Below are positions 17,680 through 26,300 of a stretch of 64,000 bases of DNA, in pieces. The DNA comes from Schumannella luteola. GTDB lineage: Bacteria; Actinomycetota; Actinomycetes; Actinomycetales; Microbacteriaceae. Both the position numbers and the translations under genes were made by a program. The notes under the pieces were generated by a model, which did not search any database, was not told where the DNA came from, and was given only the letters and a program-made list of their open reading frames with translations. Numbering within the stretch: the stretch's first letter is position 1; each line of letters starts with the position of its first letter. The stretch lies in assembly GCF_013408685.1 (NCBI RefSeq), contig NZ_JACBZY010000001.1, positions 496,001 through 560,000 of the forward strand, in the 5' to 3' direction.

Positions 17680-19140
17680 ATGACCTCGACGACGAGTTCA
17701 TCGACGCACGATGACGACATGCTCGATTCGCTGACGATCGGCCGCCGCATCCGCGACACCCGCCTCGCGCGCGGGATGACGCTGGAGCAGCTCGCGACCG
17801 CGATCGACCGCGCCCCCTCGCAGCTCTCGGTCATCGAGAACGGCAAGCGCGAACTGCGCCTCGCCGAGCTGCAGCGGCTGGCCCGCGCACTCGGCGCCTC
17901 GCTCGACGAGCTGCTCAGCCCCGAGCCGCCGACGCGCCGAGCGGCCCTCGAGATCGCGCTCGAGCGGGCGCAGCGCGGGCCGCTGTTCGGCTCGCTCGGG
18001 CTCGCCGCGCTGCCGATCCGCAAGTCGCTCAGCGACGCCGCGATCGAGACGATCCTCGGCCTGCACGACGAGCTGCAGCGCGTGCACGAGCAGCGCGCCG
18101 CCACCCCGGAGGAGGCGCGGCGGGCCAACGGCGAGCTGCGTGCCGAGCAGCGCAGGCTCGGCAACCACTTCCCCGAGCTCGAGGCGCGCGCCGCCGAGCT
18201 GCTGGAGGCGGTCGGCCACGCCGGCGGACCGCTGTCGCAGCGCACGGCCGGCGAGCTGGCCGCCCACCTCGGCTTCACGCTGCACCACGTCAGCGACCTG
18301 CCCGCATCCACCCGCAGCGTCACCGACCTCGAGAACCACCGCATCTATCTCGGCACCCGGCAGAGCGCCGACCCGCGCACGACCCTGCTGCAGGCGCTCG
18401 CCGCGCATGTGCTCGGCAAGCCCGAGCCTCGCGACTACGCCGAGCTGCTGCGGCAGCGGGTCGAGACGAACTACCTCGCCGGCGCGCTGCTCATCCCCGA
18501 GGCGAGCGCGGTGCCGCTGCTGACCACGGCGAAGGAGGAGCGCTCGCTCTCGGTCGAAGACCTGCGGGATGCCTTCGCCACCAGCTACGAGACGGCCGCG
18601 CACCGCTTCACGAACCTCGCGACGCGGCACCTGGGCATCCCCGTGCACTTCCTCAAGGTGCACAGCTCGGGCGCGATCTCGAAGGCCTATGAGAACGACG
18701 GCGCCGCCTTCCCGACGGATGCGCTCGGCGCGGTCGAGGGTCAGTACGTCTGCCGCTTCTGGAGCGCGCGGCAGGTCTTCGACGTCGAGGACCGCTTCAG
18801 CCCGTACCACCAGTACACCGACAAGCCCAACGGCACGTACTGGTGCACCTCGAGCATCCAGTCGGGCTCGGGCGGGTCGTTCTCGGTGAGCGTCGGCACG
18901 CCGTTCGCGCACGTGAAGTGGTTCCGCGGGCGCGACACCACGGTGCGCAAGACGAGTGGATGCCCCGACCCGTCGTGCTGCCGCCAGCCGCCGGCCGAGC
19001 TCACCTCGCGCTGGGAGACGAAGGCCTGGCCGAGCGCGCGGCTCAACAGCTCGCTGCTCGCGGCGATGCCGACCGGCACCTTCACGGGCGTCGACACGAC
19101 CGAGGTCTACCGCTTCCTGGAGTCGCACTCGCCCGCCTGA
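17680..19140 (+). CDS. ramB: RamB-like XRE/DUF2083 regulator of acetate metabolism
   Basis: A 486-aa regulator of the short-chain fatty-acid type. It has an N-terminal XRE helix-turn-helix ([19 protein letters not shown] then [14 protein letters not shown], about residues 21-58), a central IrrE/ImmA-like domain including [20 protein letters not shown], and a C-terminal DUF2083 region with a cysteine cluster GCPDPSCC. In Corynebacterium RamB represses aceA and aceB. Its position divergent from the glyoxylate operon supports the same role here. I chose ATG at 17680; an upstream in-frame stretch overlaps the aceA promoter. The ImmA-like part lacks an obvious HExxH protease motif, so a ligand-sensing role is more likely. 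Confidence 0.92.
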   Translation: MTSTTSSSTHDDDMLDSLTIGRRIRDTRLARGMTLEQLATAIDRAPSQLSVIENGKRELRLAELQRLARALGASLDELLSPEPPTRRAALEIALERAQRGPLFGSLGLAALPIRKSLSDAAIETILGLHDELQRVHEQRAATPEEARRANGELRAEQRRLGNHFPELEARAAELLEAVGHAGGPLSQRTAGELAAHLGFTLHHVSDLPASTRSVTDLENHRIYLGTRQSADPRTTLLQALAAHVLGKPEPRDYAELLRQRVETNYLAGALLIPEASAVPLLTTAKEERSLSVEDLRDAFATSYETAAHRFTNLATRHLGIPVHFLKVHSSGAISKAYENDGAAFPTDALGAVEGQYVCRFWSARQVFDVEDRFSPYHQYTDKPNGTYWCTSSIQSGSGGSFSVSVGTPFAHVKWFRGRDTTVRKTSGCPDPSCCRQPPAELTSRWETKAWPSARLNSSLLAAMPTGTFTGVDTTEVYRFLESHSPA

Positions 19141-19401
19141 GCACCCGCCCGCGGGGGCCTCTGGGCGGGGATGCGCGGGCACGGGTGCGCGGGTGCGCAT
19201 CCGCCCGAGCGAGCTGCCGGGCCGGGGCGTCGGGGTCACCCTGGCTTCTCAGCGCAGCTCGTCGGGCCGGGCGCGCGCCAGGGCGCGGCCGGTCACGGAG
19301 CTCGCGGGGTGCTGGGACGTGCACTCCGCGAGTCGCTCGACGTGATCGGAAGGATCTCCGCGGTGCTCGGGCCACCTCGGCTTCCATGCACAAGTATGCA
19401 A

Positions 19402-19421
19402 TGTCCTCCTTATGGAGGACA
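19402..19421. promoter_or_regulatory. Perfect 8-bp inverted repeat, candidate GntR operator
   Basis: TGTCCTCC and GGAGGACA are separated by TTAT. The half-site recurs downstream before the operon start. The operon ends with its own YtrA-like GntR gene, which would be the natural ligand. Inference. Confidence 0.4.
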
Positions 19422-19423
19422 CG

Positions 19424-19439
19424 ACCCCCTTCGGGGGGT
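19424..19439. terminator. Short GC hairpin after ramB region
   Basis: ACCCCC-TTCG-GGGGGT forms a compact stable stem-loop. It may terminate ramB transcription, although it is about 280 bases after that stop codon; alternatively it lies in the leader of the next operon. Confidence 0.4.
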
Positions 19440-19595
19440 GAAGCTGCACGATTCTCGCCGAGTTACGCTCGCGAAGCGCTCGATCCGTGCGCCGAACTGG
19501 CACTCGACGACGAAATCAGTTGTATCGCCACAAAGCCTTGTGTCCTCATTTTTGTAGCAGTACGTTGATACAGAAGAAGGACAAAGGAGGACACG

Positions 19596-20492
19596 ATGGA
19601 TCAGCGCATCCTCGTCGGCATCGCCGCGACCGCGATCGCGATCGGCGGACTCGTCTTCGTCATCGGCTCGGCGACCCCCGCCTACCGCCGCTATCTCGTC
19701 AACCGCTTCGTGCGCGACGTCGGCCTCGGCTACCCGGCCGAGCTGCGCGGGACGGTCGAGAAGCAGGTCGTCGGCCGCCAGCGCCGGCTCGGCATCGCCA
19801 TGGTCGTCGGCGCGGTGCTCGCGGTCGCGATCGTGCTGCTGGCCACGCCGACCAGCGACAGCGACGGATTCCTCACGCTGCTTCTCGGAATCGGCGCCAT
19901 GATCGCCACGGTCACCGCCGTGCAGACCTTCGCCGGCCTGCTGAGCCCCCGCCCCCTCGACGCCGAGGAGGTGCGGTACGCGCGGGCCGCCGAGACCGAG
20001 CTGGGCGACTACGTCTCGCCGCTCGAGCGCGCCGCCGTACGGGTGCTCGTGCCGCTCGCGGTGATCGCCGTCGTGGCCGCGATCGCGGCCGTGCCCGAGC
20101 GGATGCCGGCCCTCGCCATCGTCGTCATCACCTCCGCGCTCTCGGTGCTCGGCCTCGTGCTGTTCGAGACCGTCGGCCGCCGCATCGTGCGCCGCCCGCA
20201 GCACGCCGGCTCGGCCGCCGAGCTCGCCTGGAGCGACGCCCAGCGCGCCGCCGACCTGCGCGACATCGCCGACTACACGGCGTTCTCGGCCGGCTACGTG
20301 GTCGTCGGCTGCGCCGTCGCGGTGTTCTCCGACGCCGCCGGCCACTGGGACTGGCGCATCTCGCTCATCAACACGGGCTGGATCGCGCTCGTCGTCATCG
20401 CCGGCAACGTCGCCCGCAGCCGCAGCCTCCAGCGCCACGTCATCCGCCGACTCTGGCCCGATGTCGCCGCCGCGAACGAGCTGCGCGGCTGA
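19596..20492 (+). CDS. Unknown membrane protein, paralogue 1 of 3
   Basis: I do not recognise a named family. The 298-aa protein has about seven hydrophobic segments: one at the N-terminus (ILVGIAATAIAIGGLVFVI), pairs near residues 68-85, 90-110, 147-165 and 168-190, and two near the end. A cytoplasmic basic loop follows helix one. Shared with the next two genes are the blocks SATPA, a GLGYPAEL-like segment, AGSAAELAWSDAQR and the C-terminal RRLWPDVAAAN. AAGGAGGACACG directly before the ATG is a strong ribosome site. It is first in a four-gene operon ending in a GntR regulator. Confidence 0.75.
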   Translation: MDQRILVGIAATAIAIGGLVFVIGSATPAYRRYLVNRFVRDVGLGYPAELRGTVEKQVVGRQRRLGIAMVVGAVLAVAIVLLATPTSDSDGFLTLLLGIGAMIATVTAVQTFAGLLSPRPLDAEEVRYARAAETELGDYVSPLERAAVRVLVPLAVIAVVAAIAAVPERMPALAIVVITSALSVLGLVLFETVGRRIVRRPQHAGSAAELAWSDAQRAADLRDIADYTAFSAGYVVVGCAVAVFSDAAGHWDWRISLINTGWIALVVIAGNVARSRSLQRHVIRRLWPDVAAANELRG

Positions 20493-20573
20493 GCTCTCTC
20501 CGCTGGACATCCCCTCCCCCGAATACCGACCCTCGACCGCACCGTCCCCTCGACCCCCGACAGGAGCATCACC

Positions 20574-21590
20574 ATGATCTGGTTCCTCGCCGCCCTGGCC
20601 GTGGCCGCCGGCCTCCTCCTCATCGTCTTCCCCGCGACCGCCGCCGGGCGCGCCCGCAACGCCGACGCCTACGCGCGCCGACTCGGGCTCGCCATCCCGC
20701 CGCAGATGCAGCAGCTCATCGAGCGCCGCCTCGCCCGCCGCGGACGCGCCGCCGGCGTCGGCGTGCTGCTCGGCGCCGTCGCCGCCGTGCCGGTCGCCCT
20801 GCTCACGCCGGAAGGCGAGTCCCGCTGGGCGCACCTGGTGCCCGCTGCCGGCGTCTTCGCGCTCGTCGCCAGCGTCGTGGCCGCGGTCGCCGCGCTCGTG
20901 CTGCGCGAGCGTCCGGGCGAGGGGATGCGCGTCGCCCGCTCGACCGAGGTGCGACTCGACGACTACGTGGCGCCGTTCGAGCTGAACTTCCAGCGCGCGG
21001 TCGTCGCGCTCGGCCTGCTCGGCGCGCTCGTCGGGATCTTCGCCGTCGCCCTGCAGCCCACGTTGCTGACGACTTCGGGGGCCTTCATCGCCACCGGACT
21101 CGTCGGGCTCGTCGCCGCGGTGGCCTTCGAGGTCATCGCCCGCCGCCTCGTCGACGCCCCGCAGCCGGCCGGCTCGCCCGCCGAGCTGGCCTGGAACGAC
21201 GCCCTGCGCACCCTCGGCATCCGCGACCTGATGCTCGTGCCGTCGATGATGGGCACGTTCTCGGCCTTCGGCGCGCTGCTCGTGCTCGTCGTACCGGGCA
21301 GCACATCGGCGCTTCCCGGGCAGCTCGGTGCCGGCATCGCGTTCGGGGTGTTCCTCATCGTGATCGTCGCGCTCATCGTGCTGGCAGCTGTGCAGTACCG
21401 CCACGGCAGCCCGCTCACGCACTTCCTGCGCCGACTCTGGCCCGAGGTCGCGGCGCAGAACGCGGCCGCGCGCACCCCGGGCGGGCGCGCGGCGGCAGCG
21501 GCGGCGAGCGCCGGGGCTCCGAGCGCCGCTCCGGTCGCAGCAGCCGCCGGCGAGAGCGCCGGCACGAACGATGAGGGCGGCACCCGATGA
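20574..21590 (+). CDS. Unknown membrane protein, paralogue 2 of 3
   Basis: A 338-aa relative of the flanking proteins with the same order of helices. Conserved blocks are RLGLAIPPQMQQLIERRLAR after helix one, the mid segment STEVRLDDYVAPFE, then AGSPAELAWNDALR and FLRRLWPEVAAQNAA. It differs by an Ala/Gly-rich cytoplasmic tail of about 40 residues after the last block. CAGGAG precedes the ATG. Its stop overlaps the start of paralogue 3 as ATGA, so the two are made together. Function unknown. Confidence 0.75.
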   Translation: MIWFLAALAVAAGLLLIVFPATAAGRARNADAYARRLGLAIPPQMQQLIERRLARRGRAAGVGVLLGAVAAVPVALLTPEGESRWAHLVPAAGVFALVASVVAAVAALVLRERPGEGMRVARSTEVRLDDYVAPFELNFQRAVVALGLLGALVGIFAVALQPTLLTTSGAFIATGLVGLVAAVAFEVIARRLVDAPQPAGSPAELAWNDALRTLGIRDLMLVPSMMGTFSAFGALLVLVVPGSTSALPGQLGAGIAFGVFLIVIVALIVLAAVQYRHGSPLTHFLRRLWPEVAAQNAAARTPGGRAAAAAASAGAPSAAPVAAAAGESAGTNDEGGTR

Positions 21591-22726
21591 TCTGGATCGT
21601 CGGCTTCTCGATCGCCGTCGCCATCGCCGGGGTCATGTTCCTCATCCGCTCGGCGACCCCGGCCGGTCGCGCCCGCCGCGCCGACACCCTCGCCCGCCAG
21701 ATCGGTCTCGCGATCCCGTCGCAGCTCAGCACCTTCATCGAGGCGCGCCTCGCCCGCTTCAGCCGCGCCGGCGCGATCGGACTGCTGCTGGCCGCCGTCG
21801 CCTCGGCCCCCGTGGGCTACGCCGTCAGCGTGGCGAGCGGCGGTGACCCGTGGGGCGGTCGCGGGTTCGGCACGGGCGACAACGCCGCGCTGGGCGTCTG
21901 GCCGGGAGTCGGCGTCGGCCTGGTCGCGGTCGGCATCGTCGTCGCCGGCGCGGCGATCACCGTGCGCGACGACCTCGGCGACGAGGTGCGCTTCGCCCGC
22001 TCGACGGCCGTCGGCCTCGACGACTACATCCCCCGCGCACAGCTCGCGCTGCTGCGCATCGGCACAATCGGCGGCGGCGTGCTCGCTGCGCTGCTCGCGG
22101 CCCTCACGGTCGCGCAGCCCGCCACGCTCCCGGCGGCCCTTCCGCTCATCGGCACCGGCGTGATCGGCGTCGTCGCCCTCATCGTCTTCGAGATCTTCGG
22201 ACGCCGCATCGTCGGCGCCCGGCAGCCCTCCGCCTCCCCCGCCGAGCTCGCCTGGAACGACGCCCTGCGCTCGGCGCAGCTGACCCAGCTCGCGACGGCG
22301 CCGGGGATGCTCGGCTACTACTCGCTGCTCGGCTGCACCTTCGTCCTACCGCGAGTGATCGAGCTGGGCGGCTGGCCGGGATGGATCGGCGGCGTCACCG
22401 CCCTCGTCGTGATCGCACTGCTCGCCGCGCTGGGTGTGATCGTGCTGATCTTCGTCTGGGGCAAGGGCAACCCGCAGACGCACTTCCTGCGTCGGCTCTG
22501 GCCGGAGGTCGTGGCGCAGAACGCGGCGCTCGCGACGGCGACCAGCCTCGCCTCGTCGCGAGCGGATGAGGGCCTCGCCCCGGTCGGCGCGGGGGCCGCG
22601 GCGACGGTATCGGGCGGCTCCGGCCACGCCGCCGGCACCACGACAGGTGTGGCCGTCGAGGGCGCCGCGGCGGCGCTAGGCTCAGGCGCCCCTGACCACG
22701 GCGAACGCAGCGAAGGAGGACGGTGA
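21587..22726 (+). CDS. Unknown membrane protein, paralogue 3 of 3
   Basis: The longest of the three at 379 aa. It repeats QIGLAIPSQLSTFIEARLAR, STAVGLDDYIPRAQ, SASPAELAWNDALR and FLRRLWPEVVAQNAA at equivalent positions, plus an extracytoplasmic Gly-rich insertion (GGDPWGGRGFGTGDNAALG) near residue 85 and a 50-residue Ala/Gly tail. Because the three carry the same blocks at diverged levels, they arose by old tandem duplication and may form a hetero-oligomeric membrane complex. Overlaps the regulator gene downstream. Confidence 0.75.
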   Translation: MIWIVGFSIAVAIAGVMFLIRSATPAGRARRADTLARQIGLAIPSQLSTFIEARLARFSRAGAIGLLLAAVASAPVGYAVSVASGGDPWGGRGFGTGDNAALGVWPGVGVGLVAVGIVVAGAAITVRDDLGDEVRFARSTAVGLDDYIPRAQLALLRIGTIGGGVLAALLAALTVAQPATLPAALPLIGTGVIGVVALIVFEIFGRRIVGARQPSASPAELAWNDALRSAQLTQLATAPGMLGYYSLLGCTFVLPRVIELGGWPGWIGGVTALVVIALLAALGVIVLIFVWGKGNPQTHFLRRLWPEVVAQNAALATATSLASSRADEGLAPVGAGAAATVSGGSGHAAGTTTGVAVEGAAAALGSGAPDHGERSEGGR

Positions 22727-23082
22727 TGTTGGGCATCGACCCGCGGTCGGCCGTGCCGCCTTTCGAGCAGCTGCGGCTGCAGCTCATGTCGCAGATCACC
22801 TCCGGGGAGCTGACCGCCGGGGCCCGGCTTCCTACCGTGCGGCGCCTCGCCGAAGACCTCGGCATCGCGCCGAACACGGTCGCCCGCTGCTACCGCGAGC
22901 TCGAGGCCTCGGGCGTGATCGAGACCCGCGGACGCAACGGCACGGTGGTCGCCTGGTCGCCCGACAGCGCCGACCGCGAGATCGAGCAGGCCGCCCGCGG
23001 CTTCGCCGACCGGGTGCGCGCCCTCGGCGGCGATCCGGTGCGCGCGCTCGAACTCGCCCGCGCCGCCCTCGGCGGAGCCTGA
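22726..23082 (+). CDS. YtrA-like GntR-family regulator
   Basis: A 118-aa GntR protein: N-terminal winged helix with PPFEQLRLQLMSQITSGEL, LPTVRRLAEDLGIAPNTVAR and a short C-terminal helix rather than a large effector domain. This is the YtrA subfamily, whose genes normally sit in the operon they repress, usually with membrane or ABC transporter genes responding to cell-envelope stress. AAGGAGG is spaced well from ATG 22726; GTG 22723 is an alternative. It overlaps the stop of paralogue 3, so regulator and membrane proteins are coupled. Confidence 0.88.
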   Translation: MLGIDPRSAVPPFEQLRLQLMSQITSGELTAGARLPTVRRLAEDLGIAPNTVARCYRELEASGVIETRGRNGTVVAWSPDSADREIEQAARGFADRVRALGGDPVRALELARAALGGA

Positions 23083-23171
23083 ACCGCCCGCGCGGCTCGA
23101 CCCGCGTGGCCGAGCCCCGCGCATCCACCAAGGACACCCGCGTTCGGCAACGGGCTCGCGCTGCCGACAGT

Positions 23172-23226
23172 TGATCGGTCGCTAACTGTCGCTATCCGGC
23201 CGGCGGTTTCAGTTGGCGACCGATCA
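23172..23226. repeat. Palindromic element H
   Basis: TGATCGGTCGCTAACTG (23172-23188) pairs 16 of 17 with 23210-23226. A second inverted repeat, CGACAGTT/AACTGTCG, spans 23165-23191 and shares bases with the left arm, so two alternative hairpins exist. It lies between the convergent GntR and putA genes and may terminate both. Confidence 0.65.
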
Positions 23227-23304
23227 CCGAGGATTGCGGGTCGCCGAAGACGGGTCGCGGACGTCGGCTCGTGGGTCGCCGGCTCGGCCGGACGGCGCCG
23301 CGGG

Positions 23305-26300
23305 TCAGAGCTGCAGTGCGGCCATGCCGGGGGCGGGGGTCCCGAAGCGGTGCGCCGTGATCGAGACCGCCTGTTCGAGCAGGAACGGCAGCAGCTCGAT
23401 GCGTCCCGCGGTCGTGACCGGCCCCGACCAGATCGCCACGTCGGGCGAGCCGCCGAGCGCCGTGCCGAGCGCGTTCGCGACGGCGGTGCGGGATGCCGAG
23501 CTCGAGGCGGCGGGACGGGCGGGGCTGCCGACACCAGCACCAGCACCAAGCTGCGCCGCCACGGCACCGCCTTGCGCTGACACAGCGCCGAGCGCGGCGG
23601 CGCCGTCGGCTCCGGCGATGAGGCGGATGCGCATCCCCCGCGCCTGGTCGACCTGCGTCGCGAGCCGGCCGGCGAAGGCGGCATCCGTCTCGGTGATCAC
23701 CTGGTCGACCCGCAGCAGCGGGGCGTCGCCGGTGATGAGCGGACGCAGCCCGCTCGGCAGCGGCACGGCCGAGCTGATCGTGAGGCGCGAGCGGGCGCGC
23801 ACGCCGGCGACGATCACGCGCACGGCCTCGGCGAGCGAACCGCCTTCGGCGAGGCGGATGACGACGGGCGTCGGGCGGTACCGCAGCACGTTGCGCTCGA
23901 CGCCGAGCCGGGCCGAGTCGCGGGCTCCGCCGAACTCGGCATCCCACGCGGCCTGGTCGCTCAGCGCCGCGCGGCGCACGAGTGCGAAGCCGTCGTAGTC
24001 GAGGCCCGACTGGGCGCCCTCGATCGCGGCGCGCACGCGCTCGTCGAGTCCGTCGAGCGAGAGCGAGTCGTCGACGCGGTTGCGGCGCACGGCGGTCGGT
24101 CCGCCGATCGGCGTCGCGAGGCTCTCGCCGCGCACGGGCGTGGGCACGTCGCCTTCGCCGGGCGCACCCGCACCAGCACCAGCACCAGCACCAGCACCAG
24201 CACCCTCGCCATCAGCCGCGCCGGCACCGACACCGGATCGAGCGCCTGAGGCAGAATCCGCGGAATCCGCGGCCGGCACGACGCCGCCGCCCGCGCTCCC
24301 CCGAGTCAGCCGGCTGTTGACGATCAGAGTCAGCGCTCCTGGCTCACGCGAGCCGGGCGTCGCACCCGACGCGCCATCCGCCCCGCCCGCGCCGCCGCTC
24401 GCCGCGCGACCCGTCGCATCCATTGCTCCGCTGTCGGCCCCGTCCGCGCGAGCCGCCGCGTCCGACCCTGCAGCACCACCCGTGCCCGCCGCGGCACCAT
24501 CACCGGAACCCGCCGGCACCCACGAACCCAGCCCCAGCAGCATGTTCGGCCCGCCCGCCTTCGCGCCGGTGCCGACGCGCGAGCGCTTCCAGCCGCCGAA
24601 GGGCTGCCGCCGCACGATCGCCCCGGTGATGCCGCGGTTCACGTAGAGGTTGCCGGCCTGCACGCCCTCGAGCCAGGCATCCACCTCGGCCGGCTCGAGC
24701 GAGTGGATGCCCGCCGTCAACCCGTAGTCGGTCGCGTTCTGCCAGCTGATCGCCTCGTCGAGCGACGATGCGGCCATGAGCCCGAGCACGGGCCCGAAGT
24801 ACTCGGTGAGGTGGAACTCGCTGCCGGGCTTGACGCCGGTGCGCACGCCGGGCGACCAGAGGCGCCCCTCGTCGTCCAGCTGCTTCGGCTCGACCAGCCA
24901 CGACTCCCCCGGCGCGAGCGTCGTGAGGGCGCGCTCGAGCTTGCCCGACACCGGCTCGATGACCGGGCCGACGCTCGTCGACGGGTCGGTGCCGGGGCCG
25001 ACGACGAGGCTGCGCACCGCATCCTCGAGCTGCCGCAGGAAGCGCGGCGACGTCGCGACCGAGCCGACGAGGATGCCGAGCGATGCCGCCGAGCACTTCT
25101 GCCCGGCATGGCCGAAGGCGCTCTTCACGAGGTCGCCGACGGCGAGGTCGAGGTCGGCCGACGGCGTGATGACGATCGCGTTCTTGCCGCTCGTCTCGGC
25201 GACGATCGGCAGGTTGGGCCGCCACGAGCGGAACAGCTCCGCCGTCTCGATCGAGCCGGTGAGGATGACGCGGTCGATCTCGGGAGCGGTCACGAGCGAG
25301 CGGCCGAAGCGCTCCTCATCCAGGTCGACGAGGCTGAGCAGGTCGCGCGGGATGCCGGCCTCCCAGATCGCCTCGGCGAGCACCGCACCGGTGCGGCGGG
25401 CCTGCGGTGCGGGCTTGAGCACGACCGCGCTGCCGGCGGCGAGCGGCGCGAGCACCGAGCCGGTCGGGATCGCGAGCGGGAAGTTCCACGGCGGCGCCGC
25501 GAGCGTCACCACGTCGGGAACGTGCCGAGCGCCGTCGACCGCGCCGAGCTCGCGGGCGCGCGCCGCGTACCAGCGGGCGAAGTCGATCGCCTCGCTGACC
25601 TCGACATCCGCCTCGGCGATCGTCTTGCCGGTCTCGCTCGCCATGACCTCGATCAGGCGGCCGCGCATCGCGACGAGCACCTCGCCGATGCGCTCGAGCG
25701 CGTCGGCGCGCGTGGATGCCGGGGTCGCGCCCCAGCGGTGGCCGGCCGAGCGGGCGGCGACGAGCAGCTCCTCGAGCTGCTGCGATCCGGTCAGGCGGGC
25801 GGCCTCGATCGTGTCGACGCCGAGCCGGGAGTCACGAGCGCGGGCGAGCACCGAGCGGCCCCAGTCGCGGTTGGCGGCGAGCGCCGGATCGGTGTCGGGC
25901 TCGTTGCGGAACGCCTCGGGCGTCGACGGGATCACGGGGTGCGAGCGATCCTGCGTGCGGCTCGGGCGCGGCACCGCATCCAGCGTCGGATGCAGCGCGG
26001 CGAGCGAGGTGCGGAAGCGCGTCTCCTCGCGCCCGAAGGCCTCGGCCGAGCTGTCGAGCTCGAACACCGACGCCATGAAGTTCTCGGGCGAGGCGTTCTC
26101 CTCGAGGCGGCGCACGAGGTAGCTGATGGCCGAGTCGAACTGGGCCGGGTCGACGACGGGCGTGTAGAGCAGCAGGTCGCCGACGTCCTGGCGCACGGCC
26201 TGCGCCTGCGCGGTCGCCATGCCGAGCAGCATCTCGAAGTCGACGCGGTCGCTCACTCCGCGCCGCTCGGCGAGCAGGTGCGCGAAGGCGACGTCGAAGA

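Larger units (their letters stand above)
19141..19595. other. 455-base gene-free region with operator-like repeats
   Basis: No convincing gene. The right half is unusually AT-rich for this genome. It contains the dyad TGTCCTCC-TTAT-GGAGGACA at 19402-19421, a C5/G6 hairpin at 19424-19439, a small CACAA/TTGTG hairpin at 19529-19542, another TGTCCTC at 19541-19547 and GGAGGACAC next to the ATG at 19596. It probably holds the promoter and operators of the following membrane-protein operon and a terminator for ramB. Confidence 0.5.

Noticed and set aside
19249-19503. Open frame on the minus strand in the 455-base gene-free region
   Set aside because: No ribosome site, no recognisable domain, basic random-looking composition, and it overlaps operator-like repeats and a hairpin.
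24171-24204. CACCAG repeats as a CRISPR-like array
   Set aside because: Units are 6 bases without spacers and lie inside the putA coding frame.
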